Below are positions 8,982-19,314 of a stretch of 64,000 nucleotides of DNA, one piece after another. Origin of the DNA: Marinobacter subterrani (GTDB lineage: Bacteria; Pseudomonadota; Gammaproteobacteria; Pseudomonadales; Oleiphilaceae); the NCBI RefSeq assembly GCF_001045555.1, contig NZ_LFBU01000002.1:979154-1043153 (forward strand), given 5' to 3'. Numbering within the stretch: position 1 is the first letter of the stretch; the number at the start of each line of letters is the position of its first letter. A program made the position numbers and the translations under genes. The notes below the pieces were generated by a model. It worked only from the letters and a program-made list of their open reading frames with translations, made no database searches and was not told the DNA's origin.

Positions 8982-10238
8982 ATGGACATTGCAGCTTATA
9001 TGGCTGAGGTGGGCCAGCAGGCCCGTGCAGCAGTGACCGGAGTGGCGCGCTCGACCACCGCCGTTCGCAATCAGGCACTGCTTGCGACGGCAGAGGCTCT
9101 TGATGCCGCGCGGCACGAACTGGCTGTGGCCAACAGCAAGGATCTGGACCGGGGCCGGGAAAATGGCCTTGATGCGGCCATGCTGGACCGCCTTGAGCTG
9201 ACGCCCCAACGGATCGACGCCATGATTGAAGGGCTGAAGCAGGTGGCCTCGTTGCCGGATCCCATTGGCGCCATCACTGACATGGCGTTCCGCCCCTCGG
9301 GGATTCAGGTTGGCAAGATGCGGGTTCCCCTGGGTGTGGTCGGGATAATCTACGAGTCCCGGCCGAATGTGACCGTTGAGGCGGCCAGCCTGTGCCTGAA
9401 ATCCGGCAACGCCACGATTCTCCGGGGTGGTTCCGAAGCAATCCACTCCAATCAGGCCATCGCCCGCTGTCTCTCCGAAGGCCTGGCCAGTGCCGGGTTG
9501 CCCGAGGCCGCCGTGCAGGTCATCAAGACCACGGACCGGGCCGCCGTGGGTGAGCTGATCACCATGCCGGCCTATGTGGATGTAATTGTGCCCCGGGGGG
9601 GTAAGGGCCTGATCGAGCGCATCAGCCGCGATGCCCGGGTGCCGGTGATCAAGCATCTCGACGGCGTATGCCACGTCTACATTGACAGTCACGCCGATCC
9701 GGAAAAGGCGCTCAAGGTCGCGGTCAATGCCAAGACCCAGCGTTATGGCACCTGCAACACCATGGAAACGTTGCTGGTGGATCGCGAGATTGCCGAGGAT
9801 ATTCTGCCGCTGCTCGCACCGGCATTTGTCGAGAAAGGCGTCGAGCTCCGCGGCTGCGAAGAGACCCGCGCCATTGTTGACGGTGTCGCCGAGGCGACCG
9901 AGGCCGACTGGGAAGCCGAGTATCTGGCCCCGGTTCTGGCGGTGCGGGTGGTGGGCGGGCTGGACGGCGCCATTGAACACATCAACCGCTACAGCTCGCA
10001 GCACACCGACAGCATCGTGACCGAGAATTATACCCGGGCGCGCCGGTTCATTACCGAGGTGGATTCCAGTTCCGTGATGGTCAACGCTTCCACTCGCTTC
10101 GCGGATGGATTCGAGTATGGCCTGGGCGCAGAGATCGGGATCTCGACTGACAAGATCCATGCCCGCGGTCCGGTGGGGCTTGAGGGGCTCACCTCCCAGA
10201 AATATGTGGTGTTCGGCGACGGGCATATCCGGACCTGA
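8982..10238 (+). CDS. proA: Gamma-glutamyl phosphate reductase ProA
   Basis: A 418-residue protein (E. coli 417) catalysing NADPH-dependent reduction of glutamyl-5-phosphate, the second step of proline synthesis. Family marks include [13 protein letters not shown] (about residue 115), the cofactor region [12 protein letters not shown], and the catalytic cysteine in [13 protein letters not shown] (about 260). The ATG at 8982 has AAAGG upstream and gives the standard N-terminus. The proB partner is not adjacent. The stop overlaps the nadD start (TGATG), so proA heads an operon running into nadD-rsfS-rlmH and probably the elongation genes. Confidence 0.96.
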   Translation: MDIAAYMAEVGQQARAAVTGVARSTTAVRNQALLATAEALDAARHELAVANSKDLDRGRENGLDAAMLDRLELTPQRIDAMIEGLKQVASLPDPIGAITDMAFRPSGIQVGKMRVPLGVVGIIYESRPNVTVEAASLCLKSGNATILRGGSEAIHSNQAIARCLSEGLASAGLPEAAVQVIKTTDRAAVGELITMPAYVDVIVPRGGKGLIERISRDARVPVIKHLDGVCHVYIDSHADPEKALKVAVNAKTQRYGTCNTMETLLVDREIAEDILPLLAPAFVEKGVELRGCEETRAIVDGVAEATEADWEAEYLAPVLAVRVVGGLDGAIEHINRYSSQHTDSIVTENYTRARRFITEVDSSSVMVNASTRFADGFEYGLGAEIGISTDKIHARGPVGLEGLTSQKYVVFGDGHIRT

Positions 10239-10894
10239 TGCCCATGCATGTGATTTATGGCGGAACCTTTGATCCGGTGCACCATGGCCATCTTCGGCTG
10301 GCGCTTGAAGTCAGTGACCGGCTTGGTGTCGGATCCGTCAGCCTGGTGCCCTGTCATATTCCGCCGCACCGTGGCCAGACCGGCGCATCGTCAGACCAGC
10401 GCCTGGCCATGCTCCGGCTGGCGATTGCCGGCGAGCCCCAGTTGCGAATTGATAACCGGGAGCTGGCAAGAGAGGGCGCCTCCTACACGGCGGATACACT
10501 TCGCCAGCTCAGGGCAGAGCTCGGCCCGGACGAGCCGCTGGCAATGGTCGTTGGAACCGACGCCTTTGCCAGCTTTGACCGCTGGCGGGAATGGCAGCAA
10601 ATTCCGGAGCTTGCCCATGTGATTGTGGTTCGCCGGCCGGGCCCGGCACTGGATCCGGCCGGCAAGCCGGCCAGGCTGTTGGCGGAGCGCCTGGTGTCGG
10701 GCCCCGAGGCGCTGCATCACAGCCCTTGTGGCGGATTTCTTCAGATGGATCCGCCGCTGCTGGATATCTCGGCCACGGGTATCCGGGAGTGCATTGGCGA
10801 TGGCCGGTCCCCGCGATATCTGGTGCCTGACCAGGTCTGGCAGGAAATTCGCCGCCAGGCACTCTATGGTGCGTGCCCCGACGGGAACTTTTAG
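10238..10894 (+). CDS. nadD: Nicotinate-nucleotide adenylyltransferase NadD
   Basis: A 218-residue enzyme joining nicotinate mononucleotide and ATP to deamido-NAD in NAD synthesis. The nucleotidyltransferase signature [13 protein letters not shown] stands at the N-terminus, and the second motif region ([11 protein letters not shown], the ISxTxxR type) is near residue 180. Two starts are possible: 10238, overlapping the proA stop, or the second Met at 10244 directly before the conserved HVIYGG strand. The length matches the family. Together with rsfS and rlmH this is the usual gammaproteobacterial order. Confidence 0.95.
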   Translation: MPMHVIYGGTFDPVHHGHLRLALEVSDRLGVGSVSLVPCHIPPHRGQTGASSDQRLAMLRLAIAGEPQLRIDNRELAREGASYTADTLRQLRAELGPDEPLAMVVGTDAFASFDRWREWQQIPELAHVIVVRRPGPALDPAGKPARLLAERLVSGPEALHHSPCGGFLQMDPPLLDISATGIRECIGDGRSPRYLVPDQVWQEIRRQALYGACPDGNF

Positions 10895-10964
10895 TGCTAC
10901 AATCGCGTCTGAATACGATATTTCGGGCGGCCATTCCGGCAAACGCCCGTCCGACAGGGTGATT

Positions 10965-11315
10965 ATGCAGGCAGAGCAACTGAAAGACCTGGTAGTAAAT
11001 GCGCTTGAAGATGTGAAAGCACAGGACATCAGCGTCATTGATGTCCGTGACCGAACCAGTATCACCGACTTCATGGTTCTGGCATCCGGAACCTCCAACC
11101 GACATGTGAAATCCCTTGCCGATTCCGTGGTTGTTGAAGCCAAAGAGCAGGGTGTTCGCGCCAGTAATGTCGAGGGCGCGGGAGTCAGTGACTGGATTCT
11201 GGTGGACCTGGGCGATGTGGTCGTCCACGTCATGATGCCTGCCACGCGGGAATTCTATGATCTGGAGCGTTTCTGGCGCGACGCCCCGGATCTTGGTGTT
11301 GCAGGCAGCGAATAA
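10965..11315 (+). CDS. rsfS: Ribosomal silencing factor RsfS
   Basis: A 116-residue protein ([20 protein letters not shown]) of the Oligomerisation/Iojap family. It binds ribosomal protein uL14 and keeps 50S and 30S subunits apart in slow growth. Conserved blocks are visible: [17 protein letters not shown] and the C-terminal [24 protein letters not shown]. It follows nadD by 70 bp, and rlmH begins two bases after it, so co-translation of the pair is likely. The reading frame is open further upstream, but the family start is at 10965. Confidence 0.96.
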   Translation: MQAEQLKDLVVNALEDVKAQDISVIDVRDRTSITDFMVLASGTSNRHVKSLADSVVVEAKEQGVRASNVEGAGVSDWILVDLGDVVVHVMMPATREFYDLERFWRDAPDLGVAGSE

Positions 11316-11317
11316 TC

Positions 11318-11788
11318 ATGCGGTTGCGCCTGATCTGTGTGGGGCAGAAAATGCCCGACTGGGTCATTACCGGATTCGGAGATTACGCCCGCCGCATGCC
11401 GCCGGAGTTGCCCCTGGAGCTGGTGGAGATTGCCATGGCTCACCGGGGCAAAAATCCCGATATTTCCAGACTGATGCAGCGCGAATGTGACGCGATTCTC
11501 TCCGCGACGGGCCCGAAAGACCGGGTGATTGCGCTTGAGGTTGGTGGTCGTCCCTGGTCGACCGAGAAGCTGGCAGGCCAGCTTGAGACCTGGCAACAGG
11601 ATGGTCGGGATGTGAGTTTCCTGGTGGGTGGCCCGGATGGCCTGGCGGAAGACTGCCGGAAGCGGGCAGACCAGCAGTGGTCTCTCTCGCCGCTTACCTT
11701 ACCTCACCCCCTGGTGCGTATCGTTCTCGCGGAACAGCTCTACCGAGCCTGGTCGATCACCCGCAATCACCCATACCATCGGGCTTAG
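11318..11788 (+). CDS. rlmH: 23S rRNA pseudouridine-1915 N3-methyltransferase RlmH
   Basis: A 156-residue SPOUT methyltransferase (E. coli 155) that methylates m3-pseudouridine 1915 in helix 69 of 23S rRNA on assembled ribosomes. The knot region contains [13 protein letters not shown] (SAM loop), and the C-terminus [20 protein letters not shown] with the terminal NHPYHRA is characteristic. It lies directly behind rsfS and 9 bp before mrdA. Confidence 0.96.
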   Translation: MRLRLICVGQKMPDWVITGFGDYARRMPPELPLELVEIAMAHRGKNPDISRLMQRECDAILSATGPKDRVIALEVGGRPWSTEKLAGQLETWQQDGRDVSFLVGGPDGLAEDCRKRADQQWSLSPLTLPHPLVRIVLAEQLYRAWSITRNHPYHRA

Positions 11789-11797
11789 GGAGCTTCT

Positions 11798-13693
11798 ATG
11801 CCGTGGGGCGAGTTCAAGGATACGGCGGCAGAACGCCGACTTTTCCAGCGCCGGACCGTGGTCATGCTGTTATTTGTCATGGTGGCCATTGGCGGGCTGA
11901 TTGCGCGCATGTACCAGCTTCAGATTGTCGAGCACGAGGTTTATACCACCCTGTCGGACAAGAACCGTGTGCAGGTTCAGTCAGTTCCCCCGCCCCGGGG
12001 CCTTATCTACGACCGTAACAATACCCTGCTGGCTGAAAATCGCCCGGTGTTCAGCGTAAAGCTGGTGCCGGAGCGTGTTGATGGCATGGATGAAACGCTG
12101 GAGAAACTCGGTTCCATTCTGGAGATTTCCGAGGAAGATCTTGAGCGCTTCCGGCGCCGGCTCGAGGAGCCCCGGCGGCCTTTCCAGGAGATTCCGCTCC
12201 GTTATGATCTCACCCCGGAGGAGATTGCCCGGCTCGCGGTGGAGCGACACGAACTTCCCGGCGTCGAGGTGAAAGCGGAGCTGGTGCGCTATTACCCTCA
12301 TGGTGAACTCACGGCTCATGCCCTGGGGTATGTCGGCCGTATCAACCGGAATGAGCTGCAGAATATCGACCCGGTGAACTATGCGGGCACCAACTACATC
12401 GGAAAATCCGGCATTGAGCGGTTTTACGAGGAGATCCTCCACGGCAAGGTGGGTTATCAACATGTTGAGACCAACGCCCGTGGCCGGATCATGAGGGTTC
12501 TGGAGCGCGAGAACCCGGTGCCCGGTGAAGACCTCCAGCTCCATCTGGATCTCAGGCTGCAGCAGCGCGCCCATGAGCTACTCGACGGGCGGCGCGGCGC
12601 CATTGTTGCGATTGAGCCGGACACCGGAGGCATTCTGGCGCTGGCCAGTGTGCCCGGGTTCGACGCCAACAAGTTTGTTACCGGAATCAGTGTCAATGAT
12701 TACCGGGAGCTCCGCGAGAGCAAGGACAAGCCGCTCTTCAACCGTGCACTGCGCGGGCAATACCCGCCGGGCTCGACAATCAAGCCCATGCTGGCTGTGG
12801 CCGGGCTCGACAGCAATGCCGTCACAAGGGATCACACCATTTGGGACCCTGGATACTATCGCCTGACGGAAGGCGGCCGGCTCTGGCGTGACTGGAAACA
12901 ATGGGGCCATGGCTGGGTCGACCTGAAAGACGCCGTGGCGGAATCCTGCGACGTCTATTTTTATGAAATGGCCGTGGAAATGGGCGTGGACACTATGTAC
13001 AGCTACCTCTCCCGGTTCGGCTTCGGGGAGGATGCCACCCTGGATGTGGCCGGCGCACTGAATGGCCTGCTGCCATCGCCGGAATGGAAACGTGCGGTCA
13101 GGAACCGGCCCTGGTACCCCGGGGATACGGTCAACATGGGTATTGGCCAGGGCTTCATGCTCGCCACACCACTGCAGCTGGCCACGGCCACGGCCCTGAT
13201 CGCCAATCGGGGCAAGTGGGTGGAGCCGAGGTTGCTGAAAGATATAAAAGGCGATCATCCGACCGACCAGTTTCTGCCTGATGAAACCCACGAGCCGCTC
13301 AAGCTGAAAAATCCCCAGGATTGGGAGTACGTTGTGGACGCGATGGCCGAGGTGATGCACGGCGCCCATGGTACAGCCCGGCGAGCCGGTAGTGACGCTC
13401 CCTACCGGATGGCCGGCAAGACCGGCACGGCTCAGGTGTTCAGCCTGGATGAGGATGAGGAGTACGATGCGGAAGAGCTCCGGGAGCGTCTGCGGGATCA
13501 CGCGCTCTTTGTCGGCTTCGCCCCGGTGGATAACCCGAAGATTGCGGTGGCGGTGATCGTTGAGAACGGTGGCAGCGGCAGTGGCACAGCGGCACCGGTT
13601 GCCCGGGCCATGTTCGATGCCTGGCTGCTGGACTATTCCAAGCCGTCCGGTGACAAGCTGGTCAGCAATGCAGCAGGGCAGGTGTCGAACTGA
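11798..13693 (+). CDS. mrdA: Penicillin-binding protein 2 (MrdA), elongasome transpeptidase
   Basis: A 631-residue class B PBP (E. coli 633) that cross-links peptidoglycan during cell elongation together with RodA. There is an N-terminal membrane anchor (about residues 20-42) and a dimerisation/pedestal domain with RGLIYDRNN. The transpeptidase domain has all three active-site blocks: STIK with the nucleophilic serine (PPGSTIKPM), SCD in AESCDVYFYE, and KTG in AGKTGTAQ. It is inserted in the inner membrane with the catalytic part in the periplasm. Its stop shares a base with the rodA start (TGATG), coupling translation of the enzyme pair. Confidence 0.97.
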   Translation: MPWGEFKDTAAERRLFQRRTVVMLLFVMVAIGGLIARMYQLQIVEHEVYTTLSDKNRVQVQSVPPPRGLIYDRNNTLLAENRPVFSVKLVPERVDGMDETLEKLGSILEISEEDLERFRRRLEEPRRPFQEIPLRYDLTPEEIARLAVERHELPGVEVKAELVRYYPHGELTAHALGYVGRINRNELQNIDPVNYAGTNYIGKSGIERFYEEILHGKVGYQHVETNARGRIMRVLERENPVPGEDLQLHLDLRLQQRAHELLDGRRGAIVAIEPDTGGILALASVPGFDANKFVTGISVNDYRELRESKDKPLFNRALRGQYPPGSTIKPMLAVAGLDSNAVTRDHTIWDPGYYRLTEGGRLWRDWKQWGHGWVDLKDAVAESCDVYFYEMAVEMGVDTMYSYLSRFGFGEDATLDVAGALNGLLPSPEWKRAVRNRPWYPGDTVNMGIGQGFMLATPLQLATATALIANRGKWVEPRLLKDIKGDHPTDQFLPDETHEPLKLKNPQDWEYVVDAMAEVMHGAHGTARRAGSDAPYRMAGKTGTAQVFSLDEDEEYDAEELRERLRDHALFVGFAPVDNPKIAVAVIVENGGSGSGTAAPVARAMFDAWLLDYSKPSGDKLVSNAAGQVSN

Positions 13694-14838
13694 TGGCCTT
13701 CAAGACATTACTTGATCCAACCGCAAGCAATCCCCTCGGCCGGCAGCGGACCATCTGGATGACGCTGCACCTGGATCCGATCCTGCTGGCGCTGTTGCTT
13801 GTGCTGGTTTCCTGCGGCCTGTTCGTGCTTTACAGCGGGGCGGACCGGAACCTGGAAGTGGTCAAGGCCCAGGGCATCCGGCTGGCTATCGCCTTTGTCG
13901 TTATGTTTGTGTTCGCGCAACTGGATCCTTCGGTGTATCGACGGTGGGCGCCCTGGCTCTATGTGGCCGGAGTCCTGTCGCTGGTTGCGGTTCTGGTGGC
14001 TGGTGTCGGGGCCAAGGGCGCGCAGCGCTGGCTGGATTTGCCGGGGGGGTTGCCGCGCTTTCAGCCCTCCGAGCTGATGAAGCTCGTGGTGCCCATGACG
14101 ACAGCCTGGTACCTCTCCAGGCATTTTCTGCCTCCGAGGTTCCGGCATGTGGCAGTCGGGCTTGCGATCGTGCTGCTGCCGATGGGGCTGATCATTGATC
14201 AGCCGGATCTGGGGACCTCGCTGCTGGTTGGGCTGGCGGGAATTTTTGTGGTGTTTTTTGCCGGTATCAGCTGGAAACTGATCGCGGCGTTTGTTGCCAT
14301 GGTGTCGGTGTCTGCGCCACTGATGTGGTTTTTTGTCATGCGGGACTACCAGAAGCAGCGGGTTCTGACGCTGCTGAACCCGCAAAGTGATCCGCTTGGC
14401 GCCGGCTGGAATATCATCCAGTCGAAAACCGCCATTGGCTCCGGAGGCATTGAAGGCAAGGGTTGGTTGCAGGGTACCCAGTCCCACCTGGAGTTCCTGC
14501 CGGAGAGCCACACCGACTTTATCGTTGCCGTGCTGGCGGAGGAATTTGGCTTCATCGGGATGCTCGCGCTCCTGACCGTATATTTCCTGATCATACTCAG
14601 GTGCCTGTATATCGCCGCCACCGCTCAGGATTCCTTCAGTCGCCTTGTGGCCGGCGCCCTGGCGATGACTTTCTTCATCTATGTCTTCGTGAATATCGGT
14701 ATGGTAAGCGGAATTTTACCGGTGGTGGGTGTGCCTTTACCGCTTGTCAGCTATGGTGGAACCTCCAGTGTCACCCTGATGGCGGCATTCGGGGTCTTGA
14801 TGTCAGTACATACACACCGGAGAATGATTGGTGCCTGA
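13693..14838 (+). CDS. mrdB: Rod shape-determining glycosyltransferase RodA
   Basis: A 381-residue SEDS-family polytopic membrane protein that polymerises lipid II into glycan strands with PBP2. Typical features: RWLDLPGGLPRFQPSELMKL, the DQPDLGTSLL block containing the functionally essential Asp, FLPESHTDFIVAVLAEEFG, and the C-terminal GVPLPLVSYGGTSSVTLM. About ten hydrophobic segments are visible. Translation is coupled to mrdA. In Pseudomonas a lytic transglycosylase gene (mltB) often follows; here rlpA comes next after 125 bp. Confidence 0.97.
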   Translation: MAFKTLLDPTASNPLGRQRTIWMTLHLDPILLALLLVLVSCGLFVLYSGADRNLEVVKAQGIRLAIAFVVMFVFAQLDPSVYRRWAPWLYVAGVLSLVAVLVAGVGAKGAQRWLDLPGGLPRFQPSELMKLVVPMTTAWYLSRHFLPPRFRHVAVGLAIVLLPMGLIIDQPDLGTSLLVGLAGIFVVFFAGISWKLIAAFVAMVSVSAPLMWFFVMRDYQKQRVLTLLNPQSDPLGAGWNIIQSKTAIGSGGIEGKGWLQGTQSHLEFLPESHTDFIVAVLAEEFGFIGMLALLTVYFLIILRCLYIAATAQDSFSRLVAGALAMTFFIYVFVNIGMVSGILPVVGVPLPLVSYGGTSSVTLMAAFGVLMSVHTHRRMIGA

Positions 14839-14963
14839 CCGGAACCCGCGGAACCATGGCGGTCTGGTAATGGTGATTACCGCAGATAACCCGTTACAAT
14901 GAATCGCAATGCTGCCGGTACTGGTATCGTGGCAGCTCCGCTGTTCTTGAGGAAGTCCGGATT

Positions 14964-15857
14964 GTGAATTGCAAACCATCATCATCGCTTATACTGGCGG
15001 TTGCTACGGCAGTGATGCTCAGTGGTTGCGCTTCAGCGCCCGGGACCGGTCAATCGTCCCGCTACGCTCTGGCGAACGACCGCGCCCCCTCCGGTGGTTT
15101 CGATGTGTCTGGTCTCGGCAATGCCGTTCCCGTTTACGAGGAGCCCAGTGGTGCCGGCAACAAGTCTCCCTACACGGTCTGGGGCAAGCGATACCATGTG
15201 CTTGAGAGCAATGATGGATATGTGGCACGGGGCACGGCGAGCTGGTACGGGGAGAAGTTTCATGGACACAAGACTTCCAACGGTGAAACCTTTGACATGT
15301 ATGCCATGTCTGCGGCTCACAAATCCTTGCGGATTCCGGGCTACGCCAGGGTAACGAACCTGGATAACGGTCGCTCGGTGATTGTCCGGGTCAACGACCG
15401 GGGACCTTTCCACGGCGACCGGCTTATTGATCTCTCCTATGCCGCTGCCAAAAAACTGGGTTACCAGGCCCGGGGCACCGCCAGGGTTGAGGTTGCGGCC
15501 ATCACCATAGAGCCGGATGGCGCCATGTATCTTGCCGGGAAACCATTCACGCCCGGCCGTTCCCGCGGCCACTCTGAAGCCCCGGCCAAGGCAGGCGATG
15601 AAAAGGCAATGGACCGGCAATCGCTGTTCGTCCAACTGGGCTCCTTCAGCAGCCGAGATCCGGCCGAAAAACTGCTCGAACAGGCAAGGGCGGTGCTTGA
15701 GAACCCGATGCGCGTGAGAGCGGTTGATACCGACGCCGGGCGTTTTCACCGTGTTCAGGTAGGGCCGTTCACTGATGAGGTGTCGGCCAGGAAAACCCAG
15801 AACCTGCTGGAGGCCCGGGGCTTTGAACAGTCTATCGTGCTGACGGATTCATACTGA
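14964..15857 (+). CDS. rlpA: Septal/rare lipoprotein A RlpA
   Basis: A 297-residue outer-membrane lipoprotein. The signal peptide ends in the lipobox LSGC (Cys about residue 22). A double-psi beta-barrel domain follows (RGTASWYGEKFHGHKTSNGE to VNDRGPFHGDRLIDLS, about residues 90-175). A SPOR domain occupies about 218-297 (FVQLGSFSSRDPAEKL), which binds denuded glycan at division sites. In Pseudomonas aeruginosa RlpA is a lytic transglycosylase acting on strands without stem peptides. The GTG start at 14964 has GAGGA ten bases upstream. Position between rodA and dacA matches other pseudomonads. Confidence 0.93.
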   Translation: MNCKPSSSLILAVATAVMLSGCASAPGTGQSSRYALANDRAPSGGFDVSGLGNAVPVYEEPSGAGNKSPYTVWGKRYHVLESNDGYVARGTASWYGEKFHGHKTSNGETFDMYAMSAAHKSLRIPGYARVTNLDNGRSVIVRVNDRGPFHGDRLIDLSYAAAKKLGYQARGTARVEVAAITIEPDGAMYLAGKPFTPGRSRGHSEAPAKAGDEKAMDRQSLFVQLGSFSSRDPAEKLLEQARAVLENPMRVRAVDTDAGRFHRVQVGPFTDEVSARKTQNLLEARGFEQSIVLTDSY

Positions 15858-15901
15858 GTAACCAGAAATCACGCTGAAAACAGACACACACCTAACGACG
15901 A

Positions 15902-17080
15902 ATGAATGGAGCCATGGCCTTAAAATCTGCTTTCCGAACGCTAACCGTTGTCTTCGTACTGATGCTCGCCCTGACCGCCAAGGTGATGGCCCAGTCGGTG
16001 CTGATCCCCTCGCCGCCGCAGATTGCCGGCAGTTCCTATGTCCTGATGGACCCGAAAAGCGGCCGGATCATCATGGACGAGAACAGCCATGAACGTCTGC
16101 CGCCTGCGAGCCTGACCAAGATGATGACGGCCTATATTGTCGAGCGGGAGCTGGATGAAGGCCGCATCTCCATGACCGATATGGTGCCCATCAGTGTTAA
16201 TGCCTGGAAGACTGAAGGTTCCCGGACCTTTGTCAGGGAAGGCACCCAGGTGGCCGTAGAGGATCTTTTCCGGGGTGTGATCATCCAGTCCGGCAATGAC
16301 GCCTCGGTGGCGCTGGCGGAGTTCATTGCCGGAAGTGAGCAGGCCTTCGTCGACATCATGAATCAGCAGGCCCAGTTACTGGGTATGAAAGATACCCATT
16401 TCGAGAATGCCACCGGGCTGCCAGCACCGAATCACTATTCAACCGCGTACGATCTGGCGATTCTGGCCCGGGCCATCATTAACGACTATCCGGAAAACTA
16501 TTCGATCTATTCGGAAAAGCATTTCACCTTTAACGATATCCGGCAGCCAAACCGGAACAGCCTGCTGTGGCGTGACAGCAGTGTGGATGGTCTGAAAACG
16601 GGCCATACCGAACAAGCCGGATACTGTCTGGTGGCTTCGGCCAAGCGGGATGATACCCGCTTTATTGCCGTGGTCATGGGCACGAGCAGTACACAGGCCC
16701 GGGCCCAGGAAATTCAGAAGATGCTGAACTATGGCTTCCGTTATTACGACAGTGAGCGTCTGTTCCAGGCCGGACAGGAGCTGATCGAGGCCAAGGTCTG
16801 GGGTGGCGAGGCGAATCAGATCTCGGTTGGCCTGGCGGAAGATGTCTACGTCACTATTCCCCGGGGCTCCAGAGACAGCCTTGAATCGACGGTAGACCTT
16901 GATTCTGTGATCAAGGCACCCATCAAAGTGGGGGATGAGCTCGGACGGGTCAAGGTGTCTTACAACGGTGACGTGCTGGTTGATCAGCCGGTGCTGGCCC
17001 TGACCGATGTTCCCGAGGGCGGTTTCTTCAAGCGCATCTGGGACGCCATCAAGCTCTTTTTCATTCAGTTAATGCCGTAG
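15902..17080 (+). CDS. dacA: D-alanyl-D-alanine carboxypeptidase (PBP5/6 type) DacA
   Basis: A 392-residue periplasmic enzyme that trims the terminal D-Ala from peptidoglycan stem peptides. A signal peptide ends near VMAQS. Catalytic blocks are SLTK (ASLTKMM), SGN (QSGNDASVAL) and KTG (LKTGHTEQAGYC). A C-terminal beta domain and an amphipathic tail (FFKRIWDAIKLFFIQLMP) anchor it to the inner membrane. The ATG at 15902 is given; an in-frame ATG at 15914 would also work and keep the signal peptide. It is probably co-transcribed with ybeD and lipB, which follow within about 30 and 6 bases. Confidence 0.95.
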   Translation: MNGAMALKSAFRTLTVVFVLMLALTAKVMAQSVLIPSPPQIAGSSYVLMDPKSGRIIMDENSHERLPPASLTKMMTAYIVERELDEGRISMTDMVPISVNAWKTEGSRTFVREGTQVAVEDLFRGVIIQSGNDASVALAEFIAGSEQAFVDIMNQQAQLLGMKDTHFENATGLPAPNHYSTAYDLAILARAIINDYPENYSIYSEKHFTFNDIRQPNRNSLLWRDSSVDGLKTGHTEQAGYCLVASAKRDDTRFIAVVMGTSSTQARAQEIQKMLNYGFRYYDSERLFQAGQELIEAKVWGGEANQISVGLAEDVYVTIPRGSRDSLESTVDLDSVIKAPIKVGDELGRVKVSYNGDVLVDQPVLALTDVPEGGFFKRIWDAIKLFFIQLMP

Positions 17081-17110
17081 GGTGACGTTGGTCCCCGGGG
17101 GTGAAGCCGC

Positions 17111-17380
17111 ATGAGTCAGCCGAAAGCACCAAAAATTGAATTTCCATGCGACTACGTGATCAAGGTGATCGGTAATGCAGCACCGGATTTCACTGAGTTC
17201 GTGGTTGAGGTCGTGGCGCAGCATGCGCCGGGCATCTGCGAAGCCGATATTTCGGTGAATGAGAGCAGCAAGGGCCGTTTCTCCTCGGTACAGCTGACAA
17301 TTGTTGCCACCGGGGAGGCGCAGCTCAAAGCCCTGTTTGAAGACCTCAAGGCCAGTGGCCGTGTACACATGGTGCTCTGA
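17111..17380 (+). CDS. ybeD: YbeD / DUF493 family protein
   Basis: An 89-residue protein of the DUF493 (YbeD) family with an ACT-like ferredoxin fold. [11 protein letters not shown] and the C-terminal terminal VHMVL are typical. It almost always lies between dacA and lipB in gammaproteobacteria, as here. A link to lipoate metabolism or allosteric sensing has been suggested from that position, but no activity is established. It ends 5 bases before lipB. Confidence 0.92.
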   Translation: MSQPKAPKIEFPCDYVIKVIGNAAPDFTEFVVEVVAQHAPGICEADISVNESSKGRFSSVQLTIVATGEAQLKALFEDLKASGRVHMVL

Positions 17381-17385
17381 CGCCG

Positions 17386-18024
17386 ATGCCTGAACTGATT
17401 GTCCGGTCCCTGGGGGAGCAACCCTACCTGGAAACCTGGGAGGCCATGAAAACCTTTACCGCCAACCGGGATGAGACCGTTGCCGATGAGCTCTGGTGCC
17501 TTGAGCATCCCGGGGTCTACACCCAGGGTCAGGCGGGCAAGGCCGAGCATATTCTGGCCCCGGGTGACATTCCGGTGATCCAGGTGGACCGGGGTGGGCA
17601 GGTGACCTATCACGGCCCGGGCCAGTTGGTAATCTATCTGATGATCAATCTGACCCGAAACAGGATGGGCATCCGTGCACTGGTGGATGAAATTGAGCAG
17701 GCGATTGTCCGAACCCTTGCCGGGTTAGGCGTGGAATCCGCGCCGCGAGCGGATGCCCCTGGTGTCTATGTGGACACATCAAAAATTGCGTCGCTCGGGC
17801 TCCGGGTGCGGCGGGGGTGCTCTTTCCACGGGCTGGCGCTGAATGTTGACATGGACATGGAGCCCTTCCGGCGGATCAACCCCTGCGGTTATGCCGGATT
17901 GGCTATGTGCCAGGTTCGCGATTTTGTCCCGGAGATTACCCTGCCCGAGGTCCAGCGGCGCCTTGTTGCCCAACTGGTGGAAGGCCTGGGACACTCTGCG
18001 GTGGAGTTTCAACAGGGTTGGTAG
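17386..18024 (+). CDS. lipB: Octanoyl-[ACP]:protein octanoyltransferase LipB
   Basis: A 212-residue enzyme transferring octanoyl from ACP to lipoyl domains, the first step of lipoate synthesis. The motif [17 protein letters not shown], the catalytic lysine in [15 protein letters not shown] and the catalytic cysteine in [10 protein letters not shown] are all present. It is the last gene of the dacA-ybeD-lipB cluster. The usual next gene, lipA, is not here but 28.6 kb further on, on the opposite strand. A convergent GGDEF gene ends 21 bp downstream with no obvious terminator between them. Confidence 0.96.
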   Translation: MPELIVRSLGEQPYLETWEAMKTFTANRDETVADELWCLEHPGVYTQGQAGKAEHILAPGDIPVIQVDRGGQVTYHGPGQLVIYLMINLTRNRMGIRALVDEIEQAIVRTLAGLGVESAPRADAPGVYVDTSKIASLGLRVRRGCSFHGLALNVDMDMEPFRRINPCGYAGLAMCQVRDFVPEITLPEVQRRLVAQLVEGLGHSAVEFQQGW

Positions 18025-18045
18025 CTCGGATGGCCGCCTTCGGTC

Positions 18046-19116
18046 CTATCCGCAGACACGATTGCGCCCTTCTGACTTGGCCTGATAAAGCGCCTCGTCT
18101 GATCGCTGCAGCAGTCGATCAATGGATTCGGATCTCCGGATTGTTGCAACGCCCGCACTGACCGTGGTTTTTATCAACCCCTGTCCGGTATTGACCGACG
18201 CTTCCGAGATCGCCTGCCGAATCCTGTCGGCCGTCTGCAAGGCCTGTTCTGACGGGGTTTCAGGAAGCAGTATAAGGTATTCCTCGCCGCCCCACCGGGC
18301 CAGTGTGTCCACCTTGCGGCACTGTTCACGCAGCGTCTGGGCAACCAGAGTGATCAACTCGTCTCCCACATGATGTCCGTAATTGTCGTTAACGCTCTTG
18401 AACAGGTCGATATCCAGCAATACGACTGAAAAAAGGCGGCCGTTCCGAAGGTAGCGCTGATGTTCTGCATCAAGCTGGCTGAGGGCCTCCCGGCGGTTTG
18501 CCAGGCCGGTCAGGGCATCGTGCTTGGCGGCATACTCGAAATCCGCGGCCAGTTTTAGCAGGCCAAGTTTGCTTCGGCGGCGGCTCTGGTCAAGGATGTA
18601 ACAGGTGACCATTTCGAAGCCCAGCGCAAAGATCATGGTCAACCGGAAGCTGGAGCTGTACGGCGGTTCAAAGAGCATATCGCCCAGCGGGCTGAACAAC
18701 AGGATAACCGCGGCAAATCCCCCGCTGCAGGCGGCCACTCCAACCCGGGCTTCGCTGATGTAAAAGATGATCGGCGGGTAGGCGAACAGCCAGAGAATGG
18801 CCGAGCCGTCTTCCACAGCATGAATAGCCAGGTAGGTAAAGAGCACGGTGATCAGCGCGATGAACCCGCGGCGCTGGAGGGTTTTGTGACTGGATAGCCA
18901 ATAAACCAGGGAGTTGGCGGCCAGCATTACTGCAAAACCAATCAGCAATGGTGGTGTAACCGGATCATTTCGCAGGCCGGATCGCCAGGCAAAGAATACC
19001 AGCAGAGGAACGGCTACGGTTGTCAGCCAGTTGATCAGGACAGGGACAGGAATTTCGCCCTTGACACGAAATTGGGAAAGTTCCGTATCCGGCGTGTTTC
19101 TTGTTGTTTGAGACAT
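18046..19116 (-). CDS. Membrane diguanylate cyclase (GGDEF, motif intact)
   Basis: A 356-residue protein with a membrane region of about six helices (residues 30-185) and a C-terminal GGDEF domain (about 200-356). Its active site reads GGEEY (ARWGGEEYLILLP), a catalytically competent variant, and DALTGLANRREAL marks the domain start. It probably makes c-di-GMP from two GTP at the inner membrane. No RxxD inhibitory site is obvious just before the motif. The sensory region is not a named domain I recognise. In contrast to the two degenerate relatives at 6.8-8.8 kb, this copy keeps the metal-binding acidic pair. The ATG at 19116 was chosen over longer readings lacking hydrophobic character. Confidence 0.88.
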   Translation of the reverse strand: MSQTTRNTPDTELSQFRVKGEIPVPVLINWLTTVAVPLLVFFAWRSGLRNDPVTPPLLIGFAVMLAANSLVYWLSSHKTLQRRGFIALITVLFTYLAIHAVEDGSAILWLFAYPPIIFYISEARVGVAACSGGFAAVILLFSPLGDMLFEPPYSSSFRLTMIFALGFEMVTCYILDQSRRRSKLGLLKLAADFEYAAKHDALTGLANRREALSQLDAEHQRYLRNGRLFSVVLLDIDLFKSVNDNYGHHVGDELITLVAQTLREQCRKVDTLARWGGEEYLILLPETPSEQALQTADRIRQAISEASVNTGQGLIKTTVSAGVATIRRSESIDRLLQRSDEALYQAKSEGRNRVCG

Positions 19117-19314
19117 GTTCAGGTCTTGTTCTTGTGATATTTGGTATCGGACCTTACGTATGACCAGATGGTAGACCGGTTCGCCAGTGCAGACTGTATC
19201 GAAACGTAAACAACCTGATGGTCCAGATCTAAAACCGGCAGGGGGCCCGTTACATTGGCTCCACGGCCGCTCAAACCCGGGCGTTTCGGTTAGGTCAGCC
19301 CACCGGAGTATCCG

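Noticed and set aside
8922..10226. 434-codon open frame on the minus strand opposite proA
   Set aside because: Exact antisense of a highly conserved gene; His/Gly-rich composition typical of a shadow frame in GC-rich DNA, no RBS.
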